Source: Flavobacteriaceae bacterium (GTDB taxonomy: Bacteria > Bacteroidota > Bacteroidia > Flavobacteriales > Flavobacteriaceae). Taken from it: 37,973 nucleotides of DNA. Location: the NCBI GenBank assembly GCA_022565635.1, contig JAIUMH010000013.1, positions 1-37,973 of the forward strand. Direction: 5' to 3'. This document shows positions 6,964 through 15,266 of the stretch, one piece after another. The notes under the pieces were generated by a model. The model saw only the letters and a list, made by a program, of their open reading frames with translations, did no database searches and had not been told where the DNA came from. Numbering within the stretch: the stretch's first letter is position 1; each line of letters begins with the position of its first letter. Both the position numbers and the translations under genes were made by a program.

Positions 6964-8586
6964 TTGAGTAATTACAAAGCCATATTTAAAAATTATACTT
7001 TAAAAATAATTAATTGGAGTTATCTCTTATGGTGGATTTTTCCAATCTTATTAGCCTTTTGTTTCGAGTTATTTTCTACTAATTTTCAGGCATCAAGATT
7101 TTTAAATTTAACTGAAAATTTTTTCTTTGCCTTCTTTCTTATTGGTGTAGCATTATGTTTTCCTAAAAAATGGAGAAGATTTATTTTGCATTTAAACTTT
7201 CTTTTTTTCAATCTATTTACTTTTGTTGAAACACTTTATTTTAAATGGTTTGGAACCAATTTCTCTGCCTCCTCTATTTTTATTCTTTTTGAAACAAATA
7301 CTGCTGAGGCCAGCGAATTTATTAAATTTTACATCAATTCATTTAGTGTTTCTTATGCTGTAATTATGGTTTTATACCTTGTTATTTACAAGATTAAACA
7401 CCAAAAAAAGAAAGTAATAACAGCGCATTCTGTAAATAGAACTCAATTAATAATTGGACTTATATTATGCCTTTTTTTTCTAAGAATAACCAAGTTAATA
7501 GATCAAAATTACCCCTACTTAGTGCTTAGAGGAAGTATAGAGTATTTTTCTGAAAGAGAAAAATTAAAACAAATTCACATTCACTTAAATGAGGGGCACT
7601 TTACCAATGTAAGCTTAGAAGAAGAAAACCCAAAAACAATTGTTTTAGTTATTGGTGAATCTTCCACTAGAAATAATTTTGAACTGTATAATTACCCAAG
7701 AAAAAACAACCCTAAACTAAGCAAAAGAAAAGAAGAACTCTACCTTTTTAATGATGTGATTAGTTCAAGTGCATATACCATTGGTGCCTTAAAAACAGCT
7801 CTTACATTAAACAATTTTGAACACAAAAATGAATCTTCTATTATTCAACTCTTTAATCAAGCTGGTTTTGAAACGCATTGGATTTCTAACCAAAGACCTA
7901 TTGGCCCTTATGAAAGTATAGTAACAAAAATTTCTAAAGCTAGTAATTTTCAAACTTATACAAATTCTGAAACTGCTGGCCAAAAAACACCTTTAGACGA
8001 AGTCTTGCTTCCTCATTTAAAAACGGCTCTTAAAAGAAAAGCAAACAACAAATTTATTGTCTTACATCTTTTAGGGACCCATTTAAAATACAGTGATCGC
8101 TATCCCGATAACTTTAATATTTTTAAAGACACACCACCAAACTTCAAATTTTCAGAAAATGAAGCCATTAAAAAGAGAAATGAATACGATAATGCAATTT
8201 TATACAATGACTTTATAATCAATCAAGTTATAAGCCTTTTAGAAAAAGAAAAAAAGGAAAGCCTTATGCTTTATTTTTCAGATCATGGAGATGAAGTCTT
8301 TCATGAAAAAGATTTTGCTGGGCATAACGAAGATAATACAACTGCAAGTATGCATGAAATTCCATTTATACTTTGGAAAAATCAACTTTATCAAAAAAAC
8401 TTTAAAGGAGTTATTGATGAACAAAGACCCTACTCTACCCAGAATTTAATACACAGTCTTGCACAGCTTGCTAAAATTAAGTTTGATGAATTTGAATCTG
8501 AGAAAAGTATTTTTTCAGAAAATTTTCATGCAAAAGATAGATTTACAACAAATGGAAAAAATTATGATAAAATCTTTAAAAATTAA
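6964..8586 (+). CDS. Lipid/LPS phosphoethanolamine transferase (EptA/CptA-like sulfatase fold)
   Basis: A 540-residue inner-membrane enzyme that moves phosphoethanolamine from phosphatidylethanolamine to lipid A, core sugars or another glycolipid. Five hydrophobic helices occupy residues 20-185, followed by a periplasmic alkaline-phosphatase-type domain. Metal and nucleophile sites can be read: GESSTR (E232), ISSSAYT with probable nucleophile T272, SDHGDE (D440, H441) and FAGHNED (H454). HLLGTH at 368-373 is also conserved in the family. The start is TTG at 6964; no ATG lies nearby before the first helix. The 3' end overlaps the convergent ndh gene by 4 bases. Its substrate is unknown; the adjacent flippase and glycosyltransferase suggest a surface glycan or lipid A. 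Such changes usually lower sensitivity to cationic peptides. Confidence 0.87.
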   Translation: MSNYKAIFKNYTLKIINWSYLLWWIFPILLAFCFELFSTNFQASRFLNLTENFFFAFFLIGVALCFPKKWRRFILHLNFLFFNLFTFVETLYFKWFGTNFSASSIFILFETNTAEASEFIKFYINSFSVSYAVIMVLYLVIYKIKHQKKKVITAHSVNRTQLIIGLILCLFFLRITKLIDQNYPYLVLRGSIEYFSEREKLKQIHIHLNEGHFTNVSLEEENPKTIVLVIGESSTRNNFELYNYPRKNNPKLSKRKEELYLFNDVISSSAYTIGALKTALTLNNFEHKNESSIIQLFNQAGFETHWISNQRPIGPYESIVTKISKASNFQTYTNSETAGQKTPLDEVLLPHLKTALKRKANNKFIVLHLLGTHLKYSDRYPDNFNIFKDTPPNFKFSENEAIKKRNEYDNAILYNDFIINQVISLLEKEKKESLMLYFSDHGDEVFHEKDFAGHNEDNTTASMHEIPFILWKNQLYQKNFKGVIDEQRPYSTQNLIHSLAQLAKIKFDEFESEKSIFSENFHAKDRFTTNGKNYDKIFKN

Positions 8587-9881
8587 TCCGCATCATGCAT
8601 TTCTAATTTTTTGGTTTTAAACGGCCTAACTATAATTCTAGCAGCTCTGTCATAATTGATGTAATTATATACCCAATTCATGAAAGTCACTAATCTATTT
8701 CTAAAACCAACTAAAAACCAGAGGTGAACAAACATCCAAGTAAACCAAGCAAAAGCACCACCAAATTTAAGTTGGTGTAAATCAACCACCGCTTTATTTC
8801 TTCCTACCGTTGCCATGGTGCCCTTATCAAAATATTCAAAAGGGAGCATTTCTTGATTATTCAGTTTTCTCTTTATGTTTTTTGCTAAATGTCTTCCTTG
8901 CTGAATTGCAGGTTGAGCCACCATAGGATGTCCGTCTGGCCAGTCTTCTGTTTGCATTAGTGCAATATCTCCTAATGCAAATATATGTTGATATCCCTCT
9001 ACTTGATTAAATTGATTCACTTTATAACGCTTCATTTTTTCAAGCAAACTATCTGCTTGTAAACCTTGAATAGGAGCGCCACTTACTCCAGCAGACCAGA
9101 CAAAGGTTTCGGTTTCAAAAGTTTTACCAGAATTTGTTTCTACAACATAATCTTTGTAATCTTCAACAAATGTATTGGTATGGATTTGAACGCCAAGTTG
9201 CTTTAAAAACTTTGCTGCATTTTTAGAAGCTTTCTTACTCATAGGAGGTAAAACTCGGTCTTCGCCTTCAATAAGGTGTACGTTAATTTCATCTACATCA
9301 ATATCTGGAAAATCTTGACCTATTACATGATTTTTTAACTCAGCAAGAGCTCCGCTTAATTCAACTCCCGTTGGTCCAGCTCCAGCAACAACAAAATTAA
9401 GTAAGCGTTTTCTTTTTTGTTGATCATTGGTGATGCTAGCTTCCTCTAGGTTTTCAAGAATTAAACTTCGTAAATTTAAGGCCTGAGGCACGGATTTCAT
9501 GCTCATGGCATTTTCCTCTACATTTTTATTACCAAAAAAATTAGTCCGTGACCCTGTTGCAATTACTAAGTAGTCGAAATCAATTTTTCCTATATTGGTA
9601 ACAATGGTATTGTTTTTATCATCTATTTCTTGAACTTCAGCAAGCCTAAAGAATACATTTTCACTTTTATTAAAAATTTTTCGAATGGGGTAAGCAATAG
9701 AATCGGGTTCTAATCCAGAGGTAGAAACTTGATACAATAGAGGTTGAAAAGTATGATAATTCCTTCTATCTACCATCACTACCTGTAAAGGTTGGTTAAT
9801 TAAATTGCGCGCTAAACTTATACCAGCAAAGCCACCCCCTACAATTACCAATCTAGGGTGTTTAGAATATGGTAAATTCAT
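8583..9881 (-). CDS. ndh: Type II NADH dehydrogenase (NDH-2)
   Basis: A 432-residue single-subunit flavoprotein that oxidises NADH and reduces quinone at the inner membrane without pumping protons. The FAD-binding Rossmann motif VIVGGGFAGISLAR is at residues 12-25, and the NADH-binding motif VVAGAGPTGVELSGALAEL lies near residue 165. FALGDIAL and QPAIQQGRHLAKNI, near residues 300-330, line the flavin and quinone sites. The C-terminal amphipathic region (WFTWMFVHLWFLVGF, then VYNYINYDRAAR) anchors the enzyme to the membrane. Motifs and length are normal. It is divergent from the sigma-factor operon and overlaps the phosphoethanolamine transferase gene by 4 bases at its end. Confidence 0.93.
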   Translation of the reverse strand: MNLPYSKHPRLVIVGGGFAGISLARNLINQPLQVVMVDRRNYHTFQPLLYQVSTSGLEPDSIAYPIRKIFNKSENVFFRLAEVQEIDDKNNTIVTNIGKIDFDYLVIATGSRTNFFGNKNVEENAMSMKSVPQALNLRSLILENLEEASITNDQQKRKRLLNFVVAGAGPTGVELSGALAELKNHVIGQDFPDIDVDEINVHLIEGEDRVLPPMSKKASKNAAKFLKQLGVQIHTNTFVEDYKDYVVETNSGKTFETETFVWSAGVSGAPIQGLQADSLLEKMKRYKVNQFNQVEGYQHIFALGDIALMQTEDWPDGHPMVAQPAIQQGRHLAKNIKRKLNNQEMLPFEYFDKGTMATVGRNKAVVDLHQLKFGGAFAWFTWMFVHLWFLVGFRNRLVTFMNWVYNYINYDRAARIIVRPFKTKKLEMHDAD

Positions 9882-9887
9882 TGTTTT

Positions 9888-9918
9888 TTGTTTTTAGTAA
9901 ATTTAAAAATTACTTTTG
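9888..9918 (+). promoter_or_regulatory. Consensus flavobacterial promoter for the ECF sigma operon
   Basis: TTG at 9888-9890, a 20-base spacer and TACTTTTG at 9911-9918 match the TTG-N19-TAnnTTTG consensus with no mismatch. The start site would lie near 9925, leaving about 50 bases before the GTG start at 9974. This looks like a housekeeping (SigA) promoter rather than an ECF-type self-regulated one. Confidence 0.6.
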
Positions 9919-9973
9919 TTAGGTTTGTAACATTAAGAAAAATTTACTACTAACCTATTAGAAGATTTAAAAA

Positions 9974-10468
9974 GTGAGCAAGAAACTAGAGAAGCAGTTT
10001 GTAGAATTACTAGATAAACATCAAAATATTGTGCATAAAATATGTAGAATTTATGCTTATGATGATGCTTCACATAAAGACTTGTTTCAAGAAATTAGCA
10101 TTCAATTATGGAAAGCCTATCCCAAATTTAGGGGTGAAGCTAAGTTTAGTACTTGGATGTACAGAGTAGCTTTAAACACTGCTATAAGTTTGTACCGAAA
10201 GAAAAAAAGAAGCATTGCTACATCAAGTATCACCAACTTTGAATTTAAGCTTTCTGAGGACGAATATAACAATGAGGTAGAAGAACATTTAAAGCTTATG
10301 TACCAAGCAATTAAAGAACTTAATGATATTGACAAAGCATTGGTCTTTCTTTATTTGGAAGATAAAAATTACAAAGAGATTTCTGATACACTAGGTATTA
10401 CAGAGGTGAATGCAAGAGTAAAAATGAATCGAATAAAAAAGAAGCTAAAAGAATTAATTAGCGGATAA
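9974..10468 (+). CDS. ECF-type RNA polymerase sigma factor
   Basis: A 164-residue extracytoplasmic-function sigma factor. Region 2 covers residues 10-75, with KDLFQEISIQLWKAYPKFRG and FSTWMYRVALNTAISLYRK for -10 recognition and melting. Region 4 covers residues 105-160, with LYLEDKNYKEISDTLGITEVN as the helix-turn-helix for -35 recognition. The start is GTG at 9974. Two genes follow in tight succession: a four-helix membrane protein 9 bases downstream and a TraB/GumN protein coupled by ATGA. No classical anti-sigma domain (zinc-binding HxxxCxxC) or FecR-type sensor is nearby. The membrane protein is therefore the best candidate partner, by position only. Targets are unknown. Confidence 0.92.
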   Translation: MSKKLEKQFVELLDKHQNIVHKICRIYAYDDASHKDLFQEISIQLWKAYPKFRGEAKFSTWMYRVALNTAISLYRKKKRSIATSSITNFEFKLSEDEYNNEVEEHLKLMYQAIKELNDIDKALVFLYLEDKNYKEISDTLGITEVNARVKMNRIKKKLKELISG

Positions 10469-10477
10469 TATTTTTTT

Positions 10478-11086
10478 ATGGCAGAGGGATTGGACTTATT
10501 AAAAGAGCAGTGGAAGAAACAAAACAAGAATCTTCCTAAATACAGCAAAGATGAACTATATCAAATGCTGCAAAAGAAATCGACTTCTATTGTGAAATGG
10601 ATTTTTATTATTAGTATTTTGGAGTTTTTGTTCTGGATTGGATTAGAGGTGGTTTCCTATTTTAATGACTTTAATGCTATAATTGATGAAATTAACCTAA
10701 CTTATTTTTATAGAGTAACTTTAGTTATTAATCATTTAGTTATTATTGGCTTTATAATTTTATTTTTCAAAAGATACAAGAACATCAATGTAACCGATAA
10801 CGCTAAAGAATTAATGAAATCTATCATTAAAACAAGAAATACGGTAAAAGCCTATGTTTGGTTTAATGTTATTTTTTTCATTATTAGTTTTATCATTACT
10901 AATTATTTTACAATCAAGCACCTTTCCATAGATCAAGAGGGGTTTATTTGGGGATTTATTGCTGGTGTTTTTATTGTCATGCTTATATTTGTTGGATTGC
11001 TTTTGTTGTTTTATAGAATTATTTACGGCACATTAATCAAACGTTTACATAAAAATTACCAACAACTTAAAAAATTAGAATTATGA
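10478..11086 (+). CDS. Four-helix membrane protein in ECF sigma operon, possible anti-sigma
   Basis: A 202-residue protein without a domain I can name. A charged cytoplasmic N-terminus (residues 1-38, EQWKKQNKNLPKYSKDELYQ) precedes four hydrophobic helices at about 40-60, 80-98, 127-145 and 155-178, and a lysine-rich tail ends in QQLKKLEL. A soluble N-terminal helix placed before membrane helices, directly after a sigma gene, is the architecture expected of a membrane anti-sigma factor. No conserved anti-sigma motif is visible, so this is inference from position. It overlaps the TraB/GumN gene by 4 bases (ATGA), which suggests translational coupling. Confidence 0.7.
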   Translation: MAEGLDLLKEQWKKQNKNLPKYSKDELYQMLQKKSTSIVKWIFIISILEFLFWIGLEVVSYFNDFNAIIDEINLTYFYRVTLVINHLVIIGFIILFFKRYKNINVTDNAKELMKSIIKTRNTVKAYVWFNVIFFIISFIITNYFTIKHLSIDQEGFIWGFIAGVFIVMLIFVGLLLLFYRIIYGTLIKRLHKNYQQLKKLEL

Positions 11087-11952
11087 ATTTAAAACTTAAA
11101 ATTTCAAGTATAGCATTATTATTTACAGCTTTTATCTTTGGCCAAGAGGTAGAGAACGCATTGTTGTGGGAAATCACAAATAAAGAAAACAAACAAACTT
11201 CTTTTCTTTTTGGCACAATGCACGTGGGGTGTAATGTAGAATTAAATGATGAAATAAGAGTGGCCTTTGAACAGGCGGATATCCTACTTTTAGAAATTGA
11301 CTTAACCAACCCAGAAATGGCTGTTGAAATGAGAAAACACATGTTTATGAGGGACGGTAAAACATTGCTTGATTTAATTTCTGAAGATGAATATCAACTA
11401 CTATCTAACTACATCAACCCAAGGTTAGCGCCACAAGGAATTAATCTTGAGGTGATGAAAAATGTAAAGCCTATTTTATTAAGTACAATGCTCATGCAAA
11501 GTTTAATGGATTGTGATAATCCTGGCTCTTTTGATATGCAACTTGCAAGACTTGCCCAAGAAATGAGCATTGAGGTTATGGGGCTAGAAACTATTGAACA
11601 ACAGATGGATGTTTTTAACAAAATACCTGAAAAAAAACAGGCGCAAATGCTTTTAGAATCAGCTAAAGATGAAGGGAAAAAAGATCAACTCCAACTCCAA
11701 TCTATGATGGACGCTTACCAATCTCAAAATTTAAACGCTTTACAACAACTAGCTAAAGAAGACACAAGTGGGTTTATTGAATTTGAAGAGGAGATCTTAA
11801 TTAATAGAAACAAAAATTGGATTCCTCTGATTCAAAAATATATGACAGAACATTCTGTAGTTATAGGTGTAGGAGCGTTGCATTTAGTAGGTGAGCAGGG
11901 ACTGCTAAATTTACTAAAAAACGAGGGCTTTGAGGTAAACCCCGTAAGGTAA
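11083..11952 (+). CDS. TraB/GumN family secreted protein
   Basis: A 289-residue protein with a signal peptide (residues 1-20, ALLFTAFIFG before QEVENALLWEI). The TraB/GumN fold has a Tiki-type metalloprotease-like core. The two diagnostic GX2H motifs are FGTMHVG (residues 44-50) and GVGALHLVGEQGLLNLL near the C-terminus, and the conserved acidic LLLEIDL lies between them. Some relatives of this fold are metal-dependent proteases, but for bacterial GumN-like members the role is not settled. It is the last gene of the sigma-factor operon and is translated in overlap with the membrane protein. The operon context hints at an envelope-stress or signalling function. Confidence 0.85.
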   Translation: MNLKLKISSIALLFTAFIFGQEVENALLWEITNKENKQTSFLFGTMHVGCNVELNDEIRVAFEQADILLLEIDLTNPEMAVEMRKHMFMRDGKTLLDLISEDEYQLLSNYINPRLAPQGINLEVMKNVKPILLSTMLMQSLMDCDNPGSFDMQLARLAQEMSIEVMGLETIEQQMDVFNKIPEKKQAQMLLESAKDEGKKDQLQLQSMMDAYQSQNLNALQQLAKEDTSGFIEFEEEILINRNKNWIPLIQKYMTEHSVVIGVGALHLVGEQGLLNLLKNEGFEVNPVR

Positions 11953-12213
11953 ATTTATAAATCAATAGCTTGTTAGTGAATTGAGATTTTTGTCTTTGAT
12001 TTGAAGGATTACTCCTAAAGCAAATCCTAATTTAAGCATCAAGTGATTATTTCTAGTATAATGATTTTTTGTTGTAAGCATATTCCTAATTTTTGACCCG
12101 ATAGGCTTTTAAGGTGTATGTGAGTAACAGCGTTTTCATAGAAAAACCAATATTGCTCTATAATCAAGGTTGAATAGTTAAATAACGATAACTTAAAAAC
12201 TTCAAATTAGTTT

Positions 12214-12221
12214 TATCTTTG
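12214..12221 (+). promoter_or_regulatory. -7 element (TATCTTTG) overlapping the TTG at 12219
   Basis: TATCTTTG fits the flavobacterial -7 consensus TAnnTTTG exactly, though no TTG is found about 20 bases upstream. If used, RNA would start near 12228. The TTG at 12219 would then lie outside the transcript, favouring TTG 12237 as the start of the penicillin-binding protein. Confidence 0.35.
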
Positions 12222-14492
12222 TCAAAAACAAAACAATTGAAAAAAGCTATAAAGTACTTCTTCTTTGGATTAATTGGCATCGGTTTTTTGGTTTTCTGTT
12301 TCTACTTATCTGTACTTTATGGAGTCTTTGGAAAATTGCCATCTGCAGGTGATTTTGAGCAAATCAATCAAGCTGAAGCTACTCAAATATTAGACCACGA
12401 GTCTAAACTAATAGGTAAACTTTACAAATTTGATAGACAAAAAATAAAATACACCAAACTACCTAAACATTTAATAGATGCCTTAATTGCTACGGAAGAT
12501 GCACGCTTTTTTGAACATAATGGTGTGGACAAAGAAAGTTTGCTTCGGGTACTTTTTAAAACAATTATTTTAGGAAACTCCTCTTCTGGTGGTGGTAGTA
12601 CCATTACACAACAGTTAGTCAAAAATACTTTTGGTAGAGAAAATCACGGTACATTAAGCATTCCGGTTGTTAAAACTAAGGAAATTATTTTAGCAAAGCG
12701 AATAGAAAAACAATTCTCAAAAGAAGAAATCTTAGAATTGTATTTCAATACTGTGCCCTTTAGTGGTAACACTTATGGCATTGAAAGCGCCAGCCAAAAG
12801 TTTTTTAATAAAACTACCCAACAACTTCAATTGCACGAAGCCGCATTACTAATTGGTACGTTAAAAGCCAATCACTCTTACAACCCTAAACTCTTTCCAG
12901 AACGAAGTAAACTAAGAAGAGATGTAGTTTTAACACAGCTTAGAAAATACAATTACATCTCAGAAGAGCAGTTGGAAGTTAGCCTTCAAAAGCCCTTAGG
13001 TCTCAATTTAAAACAATACAACCAAAAAAGTTTTGCTGGTTATTTTGTTAATGAAGTAGAAAGTAGAGCAAAAGATATTATAAAAAATTTAGATGAAGAT
13101 TATAATTTAAAAACAGATGGTCTAAAAATCTATACAAGCTTAGATAGTCAGCTACAAGAATACTTAGAAAATGCCATTCAAGCGCATTTAAAAGACTTGC
13201 AAATGGCTTTTGAAAAAGGTCACCAATCAAATCCTCCATGGGAGAATGAGGTTTTTTTAACAAAGCAAGCCAACAAAACAAGCTTTGTGAAAAAATTGAA
13301 GAAAAAAGGAATGAATGATGCTCAAATAAAGGACTCTTTATTGGTTAAATCTAATCGTACCATTTTTGGCTGGAATGGATCAGAAACAGCATATATTTCT
13401 GTATTAGATAGTTTGGCGCATCAATTAAAGTTTTTATCAACTTCTCAGGTTGCTGTTCACCCTCAAACAGGAGATGTGAAGGCTTATGTAGGTGGTATTC
13501 ATCATCAATTCTTTCCTAGAAATAATCTTCAAAAAGCAAAAAGGCAAGTGGGCTCAACCTTTAAACCCATATTATACGCAACTGCCTTGCAACAAGGCTT
13601 TACTCCTTGTGATTATTTTAGCAACAAACCAATTACCTATACCAACCTTGAAGGCTGGCAACCTAAAAATGCGGGAGCTAAAGAAAATGATCCTTATACA
13701 AATATTGCATTAAAAGAAGCATTAGCTAAGTCTTTGAATACTATTTCTGTTCGACTTATAGAAGAGGTAGGAATTCAAGAAACTATAGAGATGGCAAAAT
13801 CTATGGGAATCACATCTTCTATTGAGACTACTCCATCACTTGCCTTAGGTACTTTAGAGTTAACGTCTTTTGAACTTGCAAAAGTGTATGCTGGCTTAGT
13901 TAATAATAATACGTTTGGAGACTTAAGCTTAATCTTAAAAATTGAAAATCAACAGGGAGAAATTATATACAAAAAACCAAAACGAAATTTAACCAAAAGT
14001 AATTTAAGTGCTGAAAATCGCTCTCAGTTACTTGAAATGATGAAACTAGTAGTAAAAGATGGAACTGCTAATAGGTTAAAATCTACTTACGGTTTAAACT
14101 ACGATATTGCGGCTAAAACAGGAACCACACAAAACAACCGAGATGGCTGGTTTGTTGGTCTATTACCAGAATTGGTTTTTGTGAGTTGGGTGGGGCATCC
14201 GTTTGAATTTGGTTTTACTTCAACCCATGTAGGGCAAGGTGCTAACTCTGCTCTACCTATCTACGCTAAAACGCTTCAGCAAATGAGCAAGAATTCTGCT
14301 TATACAGCAGTTTTAAACCAAAGATTTCATCCTATTTCAAAAGACATTCAAGATAATTTTGATTGCTCTACCAAAAAGAGAGAGGGTTGGCTGAAAAGAG
14401 TATTCTCTAAAGATGAAGAGGAAAGAAAATTTAAAGATGAAGAAAAGAAAAAAAAGAAAGGTATTTTCTCCATCTTTAAAAAGAAAGATTAA
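12219..14492 (+). CDS. Class A penicillin-binding protein (PBP1-type)
   Basis: A bifunctional peptidoglycan synthase with glycosyltransferase and transpeptidase domains, anchored in the inner membrane by one N-terminal helix (residues 14-33). The GT51 domain (about 55-230) shows ATEDARFFEHNGVD, with catalytic E93, and GGGSTITQQLVKN. The transpeptidase domain has S446TFK449 as nucleophile motif, S505LN and K633TGTTQNNRDGWFVG. Residues after about 735 are almost all charged (lysine/glutamate), a cytoplasm-like tail seen in several Bacteroidota PBPs. At 757 residues it is complete. I keep the longest frame from TTG 12219, but the second TTG at 12237 is more likely because a promoter element covers the first. 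It overlaps the convergent NlpC/P60 gene by 4 bases. Confidence 0.93.
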   Translation: MSKTKQLKKAIKYFFFGLIGIGFLVFCFYLSVLYGVFGKLPSAGDFEQINQAEATQILDHESKLIGKLYKFDRQKIKYTKLPKHLIDALIATEDARFFEHNGVDKESLLRVLFKTIILGNSSSGGGSTITQQLVKNTFGRENHGTLSIPVVKTKEIILAKRIEKQFSKEEILELYFNTVPFSGNTYGIESASQKFFNKTTQQLQLHEAALLIGTLKANHSYNPKLFPERSKLRRDVVLTQLRKYNYISEEQLEVSLQKPLGLNLKQYNQKSFAGYFVNEVESRAKDIIKNLDEDYNLKTDGLKIYTSLDSQLQEYLENAIQAHLKDLQMAFEKGHQSNPPWENEVFLTKQANKTSFVKKLKKKGMNDAQIKDSLLVKSNRTIFGWNGSETAYISVLDSLAHQLKFLSTSQVAVHPQTGDVKAYVGGIHHQFFPRNNLQKAKRQVGSTFKPILYATALQQGFTPCDYFSNKPITYTNLEGWQPKNAGAKENDPYTNIALKEALAKSLNTISVRLIEEVGIQETIEMAKSMGITSSIETTPSLALGTLELTSFELAKVYAGLVNNNTFGDLSLILKIENQQGEIIYKKPKRNLTKSNLSAENRSQLLEMMKLVVKDGTANRLKSTYGLNYDIAAKTGTTQNNRDGWFVGLLPELVFVSWVGHPFEFGFTSTHVGQGANSALPIYAKTLQQMSKNSAYTAVLNQRFHPISKDIQDNFDCSTKKREGWLKRVFSKDEEERKFKDEEKKKKKGIFSIFKKKD

Positions 14493-15241
14493 ATAATTTT
14501 TTTAATTACCCTTAGTTGATGAGAATAATTTTTGGTATCTACATTAAAAATTCCTGAGTGATCAATTCTGTCAATTCTTACATGCCCATGAGCATGAATA
14601 ATATAATTGTCTTTTAGCATAATACCCACATGCGTAATATGCCCTTCATCGTTGTCAAAAAAAGCTAAATCTCCCGGTTCACTTTCTTCTATAAAGCTCA
14701 ATGCCTCTCCTTCTTTTGCTTGTTGAGAAGCATCTCTAGGCAACACGTAACCATGTAAGCGATAAACCATTTGAGTAAGACCACTACAATCAATTCCAAA
14801 AGGCGTTTTTCCGCCCCACAGATAAGGAGCGTTGAGATACATAAAAGCTGTTTCTGGAATCATTGCCTTTTGATCAATGAGATGGCGGTTGTTTTGACCT
14901 TCAAATTGATGATTAAAAACCGTCTGAGCAGACAAACAACTACCTAATGGTATAGACATTAAGCTTTGATCACCTAATTCTACATACTCTATCAAATCAG
15001 CTGAGCAATCAAAGACTTGATTCATACAAGATTCAAACTGACTTTCATCAATGAATTCAATTTGCTTTTGATCTATCCACCCTTCATATTGATCAAATGC
15101 AATACGAATTTGCAACCAATTATTTTGTTGATTAATAATTTCAAAATGATCACCATAAAGAAGTTGAGTAACCATTTCAGATTCGTCATTGGGAGTTATT
15201 CTTACAGGGATAACTCCTAGTTTACAAATTCCGTATTGCAT
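14489..15241 (-). CDS. NlpC/P60 peptidoglycan endopeptidase with SH3 domains
   Basis: A 250-residue cell-wall hydrolase of the C40 family, which cuts gamma-D-Glu-diaminopimelate bonds in muropeptides. Residues 1-65 form a bacterial SH3 domain (VTQLLYGDHFEIINQQ, ending EGWIDQKQ), and 75-120 look like a second, divergent one. The catalytic domain starts at about 135: FGIDCSGLTQMVYR gives C152, HITHVGIML gives H204, and IIHAHGHVRID supplies the third polar residue (H216). No signal peptide is visible, so it may act on recycled muropeptides in the cytoplasm, as YkfC-type enzymes do. The gene is convergent with the PBP gene and follows the thiolase gene by 25 bases, probably cotranscribed. Confidence 0.9.
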   Translation of the reverse strand: MQYGICKLGVIPVRITPNDESEMVTQLLYGDHFEIINQQNNWLQIRIAFDQYEGWIDQKQIEFIDESQFESCMNQVFDCSADLIEYVELGDQSLMSIPLGSCLSAQTVFNHQFEGQNNRHLIDQKAMIPETAFMYLNAPYLWGGKTPFGIDCSGLTQMVYRLHGYVLPRDASQQAKEGEALSFIEESEPGDLAFFDNDEGHITHVGIMLKDNYIIHAHGHVRIDRIDHSGIFNVDTKNYSHQLRVIKKII

Positions 15242-15266
15242 TATATTATGATAAACATTAAATAAA

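Noticed and set aside
11953-12218. Minus-strand gene remnant or transposase fragment in the gap before the penicillin-binding protein
   Set aside because: The frames found (about 40 codons each) have no start with support and resemble nothing I can name.
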